From the NCBI GenBank assembly GCA_018266795.1, contig JAFDZV010000010.1, positions 102,287 through 166,286 of the forward strand: 64,000 nucleotides of DNA, in the 5' to 3' direction. This DNA comes from Bacteroidota bacterium (lineage in GTDB: Bacteria; Bacteroidota; Ignavibacteria; OLB7). Position numbers and translations under genes: made by a program. Shown one piece after another: positions 45,201 to 52,710 of the stretch; positions within the stretch are counted from its first letter, which is position 1; the number at the start of each line of letters is the position of its first letter. The notes under the pieces are model-generated. The model was not told the DNA's origin. It did no database searches and saw nothing but the letters and a program-made list of their open reading frames with translations.

Positions 45201-46293
45201 GCAGCAGGAAGCGCGCACGATCCAGCTCCTTCGAGGCGCGGCTCGTGATCGGCGACGGATAGAAGCCGGTACGATTCGCATCGGGCGCCTGCGGGTTGGC
45301 CGCCAGGTTTCCCAGCAGCAGATGCTTCGGGAAACTTGCCGCGTTCGGCGAGCACCAGCTGCTGTCCTCGAACATCAGATCGCGAAACGTGTTGTAGGTC
45401 TCCACGACATCCTTCAGGAAGTCGTAGTAGTACTGGATGAACCCGTCCGTGGTTGCGAACGTTGTGTGATACTGATTCAGCTTTGCGGACCACGCGCTGG
45501 CCGGATCGGCGGAGAAGACGCCGCCGATCACGGGCAGACAGGCATTGTAGATCCCGCTCAATGCCGTCACCACGTTGTTGTGAACTCTGGTGCAGACCGC
45601 CCGATACATGCCGGCGATTCCGGACGGCGTGTTGATCGAGGACTGCAGAACGGGACGCTCCGGCACCACGTAGGGGAGGCTCGCAACCAGGGAACGCGCC
45701 GTCGGCACATTCTCCAGGAACGCGGCAACGTTCGCAGTGTCGATGAGAATCAGCTTCGCGGTGTTCAGCGCCGTGTTCCCCAGATTGTCGCAGTCGACAC
45801 CGGAACAGAGATCGTCGTCCTTCACGTAGCTCTCCATCAGAAGGAGAGCGGTCATGGCGGTGAGATTCTTCGTCGTGATGCCGGTGAAGCTATTCAACGG
45901 ATGAGCGTCGGCGTCGGTAACACCCGCGGTCAGCAGTTCATACGCCGGGAGCTTCGTGCCGTTGATATCGCCGTTCTGATAGAGCGGGGCATACGCCGGA
46001 TAGGAGGCATCGTACTCCTTGAACTGTACGTAGTTCGTGTCGGCATCCAGATAGAGCAGGTCGCCATCGGTGGTTACGCCAACACCGCGAGTCACCGATA
46101 CGGTAGCATTGGCAAGTGAAACGCGAAGGCCGCAGGCCAGCCCCACGCCAAGCAATTTCACTCGCGTCAATCGGATCTGATCGTCCGCGTAATCGGCCAG
46201 GCTGTTCAACTGCTCGTGCGTCAGCACCTGGTCCCTCTCGAACACGGCATATCCGGTCGAGATCTGCTCGAGGCTCTTGAATATCGGTGTCAT
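42235..46293 (-). CDS. Fibre-like eCIS protein with long heptad-repeat stalk (position of Afp13/Pvc13)
   Basis: Protein of 1352 aa. The N-terminal ~780 aa are globular: LEQISTGYAVFERDQVLT..., a conserved N-terminus in Bacteroidota eCIS, then several beta-rich stretches. From about residue 820 to 1170 it is almost pure seven-residue repeat, first xLTAATQSIATGQAN, then ATNTGTI/ATNTGSI/ATSNQSI, about 50 heptads with Asn and Ile at regular positions. This fits a long trimeric or dimeric coiled-coil stalk like that of trimeric autotransporter or tail-fibre stalks. A C-terminal helical domain ends it (KVEEVMALARKITVL...). It lies between baseplate protein 12 and the tape measure, where other eCIS carry the tail fibre, so receptor binding is plausible. 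Start ATG at 46293; a TTG three codons earlier is less likely. Confidence 0.82.
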   Translation of the reverse strand: MTPIFKSLEQISTGYAVFERDQVLTHEQLNSLADYADDQIRLTRVKLLGVGLACGLRVSLANATVSVTRGVGVTTDGDLLYLDADTNYVQFKEYDASYPAYAPLYQNGDINGTKLPAYELLTAGVTDADAHPLNSFTGITTKNLTAMTALLLMESYVKDDDLCSGVDCDNLGNTALNTAKLILIDTANVAAFLENVPTARSLVASLPYVVPERPVLQSSINTPSGIAGMYRAVCTRVHNNVVTALSGIYNACLPVIGGVFSADPASAWSAKLNQYHTTFATTDGFIQYYYDFLKDVVETYNTFRDLMFEDSSWCSPNAASFPKHLLLGNLAANPQAPDANRTGFYPSPITSRASKELDRARFLLRKIDSLINLFSPAPLTSTRITPSAFEDAALEERAIPYYYPVSSVPFNWSYRLYRRGAEDFSYSYNAGVSYTPHGGAADPFHSQIGPYPFFRIEGHIGRQISAVLTDLKQQIKTNNIPIAVRAIMAGSDPAQISVKPVRYTDLHSIHYVLRQDLAYQLDDVSRFSTTFKNKIYAEPATATTSPEDCDCPSIRGLADTTSVDVVNRATAVRAQLDRPYPLYAADVSWQDGLKNTMLTAGQFKANLGAVVKTDFVTPYDAIISSPHATLLPLLDGIIKKRDDQENTKLLMSNFIDGNPGIEHFAGVLRGGTFILVYDASNNVVADFMVPYYLPEPEEGVVDEPSIARPSIKPDYILDNGIKVQPSRTTFVTGKLDAQATAINASIGTLVDNKLAVHTATLDGKLAVQDQKVDSYNTFQGNYVNLFQSSLGMLGATVPRADQTKVSTAMDTLTAGDSGLIQAVRDIATGQVDLTAATQNIATGQANLTAATQSIATGQANLTAATQSIATGTQNIAAGQTTLTSAVSGIASKDSDLTRALQGVATNTGSIAGGQAELTAATQSVAASTQSVAASTQSVADNQAALTAATQSVATNTGNLATSTGTIATNTGTMATNTGNIAASTGTVAANTGTIATNTGTIATSNQSIAASEQSIATSNQTIATSNQSIATNTGTIGTNTGTIAANTGTIGANTGAIATNTGNIATNTASIATSNQTIGTNTGAIAISTDKVATNTGTIGANTGAIATNTGNIATNTASIATSNQTIATSNQSIATNTGTIGTNTGTIATNTGSIATSNQSIATSEASMVQPMRDMAGNEAGVANAAQNIATATQALVTGQTDLTQAVTNINVGAGGGGAADGGDAGIRDEYLSMKVEEVMALARKITVLTRKAADAADDSQREKYNADEDQAEIDLGDAVCDVIEYFIDNQMQVAAGTDQAKAVDAVTPQLVWIGDKPAHDGFRQRMQSLIDRGGDATVTDAANKMMTIVS
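42790..43830 (-). repeat. Degenerate 21-bp tandem repeat array encoding the fibre stalk
   Basis: About 50 imperfect 21-bp units, coding for ATNTGTI-type heptads. The repeat pattern is also strong at the DNA level (GTGTTCGTGGCGATCGT-like phrases), so unequal recombination could lengthen or shorten the stalk in frame. Confidence 0.85.
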
Positions 46294-46320
46294 GCTTATC
46301 AATCGCTGATGATGGTGGTA

Positions 46321-48594
46321 CTACATGGTGCCGAGTGCAGACTGGCCCAGGATAAATTTCTGGTCGGGATCCGCGCCGTCGCATTCATGCAGACTCTGCG
46401 CGGGATAAACATTCTTCTCGCGGTACAGCACATCGATGAACGCCGCGAGCTTCGCCGCCCGATTCGAAGCGTCGGCTCCGGACTTCAGATAAATCCAATC
46501 GCGATAACATGCCTCGAGCTCCGTCATATCATCCTGATCGATCCAGCAGATCTTCGGCAGGATGTGCGCCGGCGTTTCCTCGCGGATCACACGCTCAGCC
46601 CAGCGGCGGAATTCGATATCGGAGAAGCGGCAATCGTACGCCGGAAGGATCACGTGGATGCGATAGGAATACGGATCCTCATCGAAGCATTCCCTGCAGT
46701 TCGGATCGGGACAGATCGGGAGGAACGGATCGCCCCCTTCCGGACGGAGCAGAATATTCTCCACCAGATACATCCCCTCGTTGCCCGGAGCGGGCTCCGT
46801 TCCGATATCGCCGAGGTTCCTCCGGGTGGAATCCCTGATGCCGAGCAACGCCGCAATTCGCCGTTCCAATCCGGAGATGTTCGGGCTGTCCCACAGATCG
46901 CCCGCCCCCCGCAGCGTGTAGTTGTAGGCAGAGGAGCGATCACGGCTGATGGCCGGATAGTCTGCCAGGAAACTGCACTTGTACTGAATCAGATCGTTCG
47001 CAGTGGCGCCGAACTCGCTCTGCATCATGTGGGCGAAATCCTGGAAACGTTCCGCGAACCGCGCAATCATGTGGTCCAGAAACCGGTTCCGCCGCTCGAT
47101 GAGCGCGTCCGGATCGTCCGTGGCAGTCTCGATCCCAGCCTCCATGGCGGAGAGGGACGGGACATACATCCCGGCATAGCCGGTGAAGGAATCCACCACC
47201 TGATGGAAGTACGTGCGCGTTACCGCCGGATCGGTTGAGAAAAGATCGCTCGCATGGCTCAACTGCGCGCAGAAGTCCGCCATGATCTGATCGAAGAAAA
47301 CCAGATACCCCTTCAGCTGAAGCGCGAGCGCCTTGTGCCGCTCATCGGCCGTGCCGCCGGGTCCGGCAGGGCTGATGCCGTACACCTCGGGAAAATGATT
47401 CTGGAACGAGTAATAGCTTTTCAGGTCGCGATACGTTCCGAGTGGAATATCCAGATCGTCATCTCTCAGAACTTTTGCGTTCGCAGAGGCAAGCGCATTC
47501 CAGCGTGCAAGCACGGCCGCATGGTCCCCGACGAACGGCATGGAGCGCTTGTAGGAAACGATGCGCCAGGCATCCCTGCTCAACAGCGCCTGCACTCCTT
47601 CCGGCACGCTGATCACCCACTTGTTCTTCAACAGCGGCGAGCCCTCCGGTGCGATCACGATATCGCGAACGGCGCGCACCCCTTCGATATCCATGATGAT
47701 GCTGATGATATCGGAAAGGCGGATCTCCGTTCGAAGCGCCGACGCCTCCAGCTCATCGTCCGGAATGAAACCATGATCCAGCAGCGGTCCGTCGAAGACC
47801 TGATCGGCGGTGTAGGGCGTTCCATCCGCGTGGGTGCGGGACATCATCTCGCTCAGTGAATACAGCCGTACCGGCGGCGCCAGATACTCCTCCACCTGAA
47901 ACAACGCCTGCGCGTTCACTTCCACCAGATCGGCATCCGGCGCAAGCTCCAGCTCGCAGCAGAGTATGAATCGCTGCGAGGTAACGCCGCGAACGCTCAC
48001 GAAGTCCTCGCACAGATTACGGTTCGCCTGCAGGCGCTCCATCACCTGCACCTTCACGGCATCCTCGGCCGCCGTTGTGGTGATGTCGTCCGTGAACTCC
48101 ACCACCACATCGTACAGTCCTGCCAGATCCACCTCCACGATTCCCGGGCTCCCGGCCGGAGGCGAGGCAAGCAACTGCCCGTGGATGGTGTCCGCATACA
48201 GCGTCTGTGTCGTGGGAAGTATCCAGGCATTCTGCACCCCCACCACATCGATCAGCAGTTTGCGATAGTCCGCTACCGTGAGCGCGCGGTTGGGAAAGAT
48301 CTGGCGAGCGGTGAAGAACTGGCTCCGCATGTGTGCGGCGTTGTCGCCGGGACCCGCGAGAATGTCCTTCATCGAGGAAGACGCTCTGTAGCCGAGATCG
48401 GTCAGCGCGTAGCAGAGCAGTTCCAGAATGGTGATGCCGGGATCGTGAACGTTGTAGTCGTTCCAGAGCCGCCGCGCGAGCAACTCCACCTGTTGAAGCC
48501 CGGCTACGAACAGACGCTCGTGATCGAGCGCTGCGTTGCCCGTATTCAACGCTGCAGTCTGCCTCTTTCTCGGGATCGTGAGTTCTGAAAGCAT
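46321..48594 (-). CDS. cis12: eCIS baseplate protein (Afp12/Pvc12-like)
   Basis: Protein of 757 aa, large baseplate wedge component. The N-terminal segment LLARRLWNDYNVHDPGITILELLCYALTDLGYRA is the family signature shared by Afp12-type and gp6/J-like proteins. A Cys-rich patch near 630 (CPDPNCRECFDEDPY) is a possible metal site. The start ATG at 48594 is 18 nt after the preceding baseplate gene. Confidence 0.87.
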   Translation of the reverse strand: MLSELTIPRKRQTAALNTGNAALDHERLFVAGLQQVELLARRLWNDYNVHDPGITILELLCYALTDLGYRASSSMKDILAGPGDNAAHMRSQFFTARQIFPNRALTVADYRKLLIDVVGVQNAWILPTTQTLYADTIHGQLLASPPAGSPGIVEVDLAGLYDVVVEFTDDITTTAAEDAVKVQVMERLQANRNLCEDFVSVRGVTSQRFILCCELELAPDADLVEVNAQALFQVEEYLAPPVRLYSLSEMMSRTHADGTPYTADQVFDGPLLDHGFIPDDELEASALRTEIRLSDIISIIMDIEGVRAVRDIVIAPEGSPLLKNKWVISVPEGVQALLSRDAWRIVSYKRSMPFVGDHAAVLARWNALASANAKVLRDDDLDIPLGTYRDLKSYYSFQNHFPEVYGISPAGPGGTADERHKALALQLKGYLVFFDQIMADFCAQLSHASDLFSTDPAVTRTYFHQVVDSFTGYAGMYVPSLSAMEAGIETATDDPDALIERRNRFLDHMIARFAERFQDFAHMMQSEFGATANDLIQYKCSFLADYPAISRDRSSAYNYTLRGAGDLWDSPNISGLERRIAALLGIRDSTRRNLGDIGTEPAPGNEGMYLVENILLRPEGGDPFLPICPDPNCRECFDEDPYSYRIHVILPAYDCRFSDIEFRRWAERVIREETPAHILPKICWIDQDDMTELEACYRDWIYLKSGADASNRAAKLAAFIDVLYREKNVYPAQSLHECDGADPDQKFILGQSALGTM

Positions 48595-48612
48595 GATGTA
48601 TTGGTAGTGTCC

Positions 48613-51600
48613 CTAGAAAGGGATTTCAACGATGGTATGGCCGCTGTCGGACACGAGCACCATATCCGGAGTATCGGCATGAACCTCCGCGCGGTCCACG
48701 AGATTCCGGCGATCGCCCCTGTAGCTGTACATCTTGAAGTCCGTGACGTAGTCCACGTAGGGGAGATCCTCCACGATATCCAGCAGCACGGATTTGTAGA
48801 TGGTGCCGCCGAAGGCGATCTCGCGATCGGCATCGAATGCCCACGGCGAGAGGGCCCGGATCAACTCCCCCTCCAACGCATTCCGGTAGTAGTTGAATTC
48901 GTACCCCGCGTGGAACCGCACCTTGAAATCCAGACGGATCTTCTGATAGCGTGGATTGGCCGCCTTCACACTCACACCCATGCCGGCATGCGCGGCGGCA
49001 TGCTGCGTGATCGTGTCGATGGTGCCGGCATCAACGCGAGGTTCCAGTGGATTGAGCGCGTTCCTGTTCCGGAGATCGGGCACAAGCACGATCAACACAT
49101 GCCCGGGCGCACGCCAGGAACCTTCCTTGGCATGCGGAATACACTTCACGCGATGAATGTTCGGGAAGGCCTCCAGGATTACCCGTTCATAGTCCCATGG
49201 CGTGATGCAACGGTTCTTGTGCCGCAGCCGCTCCGATACACGCGTGCTGAAGACGCCTTCGGCCTCCTTCATGCTGCCGCCGAACGACGCATACGGCTGC
49301 GACACGGACTTGACGGCCGTGAGTCCCTTCTTCAGAGCCTTGATGCTCATGGCCGGAAGCGCGCTTGCAAGGTGCAGTGCGTCGTTGCCGCTCTCGACAA
49401 ACCTGACCTCGATCGCATTGGCCAGTACATCGATCATCCGGCAGACAGCCGTCACCTTGGTGCGCAGCCCGGCCCTGATCCAGATCAGACCGGCCGGGAG
49501 CACCGTATTGTCCGTTGTAGCATCGGCGGGAACAACCAGAGTCACGATGCCGCTCGCAAGCAGCTTGTTGGTGGTGTCCAGCGCGAGCCCGCCGGAGCTT
49601 ACCGGTTGCCAATGGTTGTCGCAGAGGACGGACCATTCCGCTGGCTGAGCAGGGAGGTCGGGATCGGCACTCCCCTCTGCAAGCTGGAACAGCAGGCTCA
49701 CGCTGTCGCCGGCGTGCAGATCGGCCAGCCCGATCAACAACTCTCCTTCGTAGTGATAATCGGGAAGCACGGTCACGATCCGATCGCCCACCACCTCCAG
49801 CTGCCTGCGCAGGTATCCGTGCTCGCGCCGCGGACCGGATGGTGTGATGTGATAGAACTGAATGTCTCCGCCGGCGAAATCGTCCAGAGATGTGGATGCG
49901 ATATTCACACGGTCGGCATGCGCACTGTACGAGAGCGAGATCCCCTGCACGGCCGGTGTATAAGGTTCGTTGAGCGTCGGCAGCGTTCCCCCATCCTTCG
50001 CCACCTTCAATACGTTGGAGAGAAATACCTGCCGGTAGGTGGTGTGAAGGAAGTCGTGGTCCAACGCAAACGTGATATATCCTTCACGCAGCGGCGTAGG
50101 ATTTGTTTTCGCCGGAGCCATTACCGGCATGCGCCGCACCAGACTCTCCGCCTCGCGCAGCGCAATGCTGCTCCCCGCCACCGCCAGGGCGTAGATCTTC
50201 TGATCGAAACTCACCGGAGTGGCGGTTCGCGGCACACTTGGCGAGAAGCTGAACACCTGCGTACGGAGCGCGTTGGAGGAGTCGAACAACCCCCGGCTCG
50301 CGGCGAATTCATGCCCACCTCCGTCCCGGAATTTCACACCGGCGGTGAAGTAGGCGTTGTTGACCTGGCGGAGATTATATCCCGAATAGTAGGACGCAAA
50401 ATTGCCGCTGGTTGGTATATCCTTCCAATCGATGGAAATGCTCACGCTGGAGAGTTTCTTCGTGAGCGCCTCCGAATATCCCACCATGAAGCGCGAGCCG
50501 GCCGTCGGCTGCGGCCCGAACGGAAGGAAGGCCTTCTTCGGATCCAGAGTGCCGGCGTCGCTCTCCAGTGTCAGCGACTTCACGTTCGCCACGTCTACGG
50601 AAATCTGCGCGCTCAACACTCTGACGTTCTGGAAATCGAGGTAGCCGATGGCAGCATTGTCGTTGCGCAGCATCACCTGCACAACAGGCGCCTGCGCAGC
50701 ATATGCATACCCATGCACGGCGGAGCTGTAGTCCACAACGGCAGGATCCGTTTCGCCGACGGTGAACCGGAATTCCAGTATGCCGCCACTTCTCAGCGCA
50801 ACCGAGGCGGGAAGAGGTCCCAGCCATTTCTTCGGACCGGTGATGTAAACATCGAACGCATGCAGCAGCGAGGCGGCGTTCATATGCTGGGCATCGAGAT
50901 TGCCGAGCGCAAGCTGCAGCGTTACCGTGCGTGCCCCCTCCTGCATGCGCAGCACCGGTGATGCAAGCGCGAAGCCCACTTCCGCCGCGGGAAGTTCCGG
51001 ACCTCCGAAGCCGGACCATCCGGGATCACCGGAGGCGAACTTCCCGCCAAGACCGTCTGCGGAGTTCGCAATCGGTGCATGCCGGATGGTTCCCCGGCCG
51101 GTTCTGTCCAGATAGGTGGAACGGAGCGCGCTTACGCTCGCCGTGTTGACGATGGTTTCGCGTACCGGCGCGTAGATCAGCTCCACGCCTGCGGCATCCT
51201 TCCCGGCGGTCAGGAGATTGGCAGGCCCGATCTGTACAGGCTGCGCTCCCTTCTTCAACTCCAGCACAACGTGGGCGCGATCGGGCACGGCAGCCTTTTC
51301 AGAGAGACGGAGCACGTCCCGGTAATAGAAGTCGAGATGCCGGCCGGTGATTTCGTTGAGCAGTTCCTGCGGCTGCTGGTAGAGCTTCAGAAATGCGAGA
51401 TAGAGCGCGAGGTGCGGCGTCATCTGGCCGTCCGTCTGCGCCACGATGGCATCCGCCGATCCCGGGAGGGTGAAGAACGGAAGCCACGTGGTGGGGCTGC
51501 CGCCGTCCGCAGGATAAAACTTGATCAGCTGCGAAAGATGCGTCGCAAAGAGCAGCAGGTCGGCACTGGTGCGTTCATCGAGATCGGCATGGTGAACGCC

Positions 51601-51678
51601 CAACTCCCTTGCGGCGCGCTCCGCCTGGCTTTGCCCAAGCTCTTCGATCATGTTCTGAATGATGTCCTTGTCAGCCAT
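48613..51678 (-). CDS. cis11: eCIS baseplate J-like protein (Afp11/Pvc11)
   Basis: Protein of 1021 aa, the largest baseplate wedge component, gp6/J-like. The C-terminal ~250 aa carry the family pattern NRCITPWDYERVILEAFPNIHRVKCIPH..., VDAGTIDTITQHAAAHAGMGVSVKAANPRYQKIRLDF..., ALSPWAFDADREIAFGGTIYKSVLLDIVEDLPYVDYV. The ATG at 51678 overlaps the gp25 gene in ATGGCTGA; an upstream extension is only a shadow. Confidence 0.92.
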   Translation of the reverse strand: MADKDIIQNMIEELGQSQAERAARELGVHHADLDERTSADLLLFATHLSQLIKFYPADGGSPTTWLPFFTLPGSADAIVAQTDGQMTPHLALYLAFLKLYQQPQELLNEITGRHLDFYYRDVLRLSEKAAVPDRAHVVLELKKGAQPVQIGPANLLTAGKDAAGVELIYAPVRETIVNTASVSALRSTYLDRTGRGTIRHAPIANSADGLGGKFASGDPGWSGFGGPELPAAEVGFALASPVLRMQEGARTVTLQLALGNLDAQHMNAASLLHAFDVYITGPKKWLGPLPASVALRSGGILEFRFTVGETDPAVVDYSSAVHGYAYAAQAPVVQVMLRNDNAAIGYLDFQNVRVLSAQISVDVANVKSLTLESDAGTLDPKKAFLPFGPQPTAGSRFMVGYSEALTKKLSSVSISIDWKDIPTSGNFASYYSGYNLRQVNNAYFTAGVKFRDGGGHEFAASRGLFDSSNALRTQVFSFSPSVPRTATPVSFDQKIYALAVAGSSIALREAESLVRRMPVMAPAKTNPTPLREGYITFALDHDFLHTTYRQVFLSNVLKVAKDGGTLPTLNEPYTPAVQGISLSYSAHADRVNIASTSLDDFAGGDIQFYHITPSGPRREHGYLRRQLEVVGDRIVTVLPDYHYEGELLIGLADLHAGDSVSLLFQLAEGSADPDLPAQPAEWSVLCDNHWQPVSSGGLALDTTNKLLASGIVTLVVPADATTDNTVLPAGLIWIRAGLRTKVTAVCRMIDVLANAIEVRFVESGNDALHLASALPAMSIKALKKGLTAVKSVSQPYASFGGSMKEAEGVFSTRVSERLRHKNRCITPWDYERVILEAFPNIHRVKCIPHAKEGSWRAPGHVLIVLVPDLRNRNALNPLEPRVDAGTIDTITQHAAAHAGMGVSVKAANPRYQKIRLDFKVRFHAGYEFNYYRNALEGELIRALSPWAFDADREIAFGGTIYKSVLLDIVEDLPYVDYVTDFKMYSYRGDRRNLVDRAEVHADTPDMVLVSDSGHTIVEIPF

Positions 51679-52138
51679 GGAGCTCCCAATCGCGCAGAGT
51701 ACCGAGAGCAATCCTCAACTCATTGCCATCGGTGATGTTGAACGGATAGACCAGATTGAAACGGGAGTTCGTGGACCGCACCACGTAATCGAGGAACAAC
51801 ACCACGCGACCTTCGTTCAGGTTCGAGGTATCGATATCCAGCGTCACGAGATTGATCCTGGGTTCGTAAATCAGAATCGCCGTCTTGATCCGGTCCTTGA
51901 GAAGAGTCTTCGTCGTTGTGGCCATCGGCTCGAAGATGAGGTCGCGCATGTCGAGACCGTACTTCGGATGCAGAAAGCGCTCGCCCAGCGACGTACCGAA
52001 CAGAACCTTGAGACTGGATTGGATATCGTCCTCGTCGGATGTCATCGCAACCTCGCCGGCGGCGGGAAGGAACTCCGGCGGGAAACTCCAGCCAGTCCCG
52101 AGAAATGATGTATAGGTGGTTGAATCGTTCTGATCCAT
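51671..52138 (-). CDS. cis9: eCIS baseplate protein gp25/W-like (Afp9/Pvc9)
   Basis: Protein of 155 aa of the gp25/lysozyme-like baseplate family. Family features: GTGWSFPPEF, DIQSSLKVLFGTSLGERFLHPKYGLDMRDLIFEPM and IYEPRINL. Gp25 nucleates sheath assembly on the baseplate wedges. The order PAAR, gp25, baseplate J is usual. Start ATG at 52138, 15 nt after the PAAR gene. Confidence 0.94.
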   Translation of the reverse strand: MDQNDSTTYTSFLGTGWSFPPEFLPAAGEVAMTSDEDDIQSSLKVLFGTSLGERFLHPKYGLDMRDLIFEPMATTTKTLLKDRIKTAILIYEPRINLVTLDIDTSNLNEGRVVLFLDYVVRSTNSRFNLVYPFNITDGNELRIALGTLRDWELHG

Positions 52139-52153
52139 GCGAAGGTCCGCTCC

Positions 52154-52432
52154 TCAATTGATGATCACCGTAGGCTCACCCACGGCCGCCATTGCGCCGC
52201 AGATGCAGGCGTCGCTTGTTCGCAGCGCCGGCTTCCCCCCGATGAGCACTGCCGCGCTCCCGCCCGGGAAGGCGCTGGCCGTTGGCTGGTGTCCGTTGGG
52301 CGGAAGCGCGCAGACGTGCATGTCGCCCGCCACCGCTGCCGGCATTCCCCCGATCATGACCGTGGGCATGCCCGGGCCAACGATCGTACCGCCGTGATTC
52401 GTTGTATCTCCAACCCGTGCTCCTGCCGGCAT
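52154..52432 (-). CDS. cis10: eCIS PAAR spike tip (Afp10/Pvc10)
   Basis: Protein of 92 aa with a PAAR fold. It caps the VgrG-like spike. The pattern is MPAGARVGDTTNHGG, then MPTVMIGGMPAAVAGDMHVC, and GSAAVLIGGKPALRTSDACICG with conserved His and Cys that may bind a metal ion. Start ATG at 52432; the frame continues upstream only into the repeat region. Confidence 0.94.
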   Translation of the reverse strand: MPAGARVGDTTNHGGTIVGPGMPTVMIGGMPAAVAGDMHVCALPPNGHQPTASAFPGGSAAVLIGGKPALRTSDACICGAMAAVGEPTVIIN

Positions 52433-52710
52433 GGGAACCTCCAGATCGTTTTGAACATCCGTAGAGATGGTGGGCTGGTTCTTAGTTCTTGGGTCTTGGG
52501 TCTTAGCAGCCCTACCAAGTACTAGAACATATCTCATAAACATCCGGGCTGTCATTCTGAGGGAGCAAAGCGACCGAAGAATCTCGCCGTTTCTGACTCA
52601 CAGGGATCCGTCGCTGCGCTCAGGATGACCGTCAGGTATTTATGAGATCGTTTCCAAGTACCAAGTACCAAGCACCAAGTACCAAGCACCAAGTACCAAG
52701 CACACCCCCG
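52433..52710. other. Repeat-filled gap within the eCIS operon
   Basis: A 278-nt stretch between the spike gene and the PAAR gene. No gene. It contains a nested inverted-repeat element (52531-52648) and, at the left and right, tandem CTTGGGT/ACCAAGT(C) units (for example 52655-52701). Elsewhere the operon has gaps of only 0-30 nt, apart from 221 nt before the tube gene. Confidence 0.8.
52531..52648. repeat. MITE/REPIN-like element with nested inverted repeats
   Basis: Outer perfect 10-bp arms ATCTCATAAA (52531-52540) and TTTATGAGAT (52639-52648); inner 11-bp arms GTCATTCTGAG (52551-52561) and CTCAGGATGAC (52619-52629) with one mismatch. Total 118 bp. The GTCATTCTGAG... core resembles a short repeat I recall seeing scattered in many bacterial genomes. 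Confidence 0.65.
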
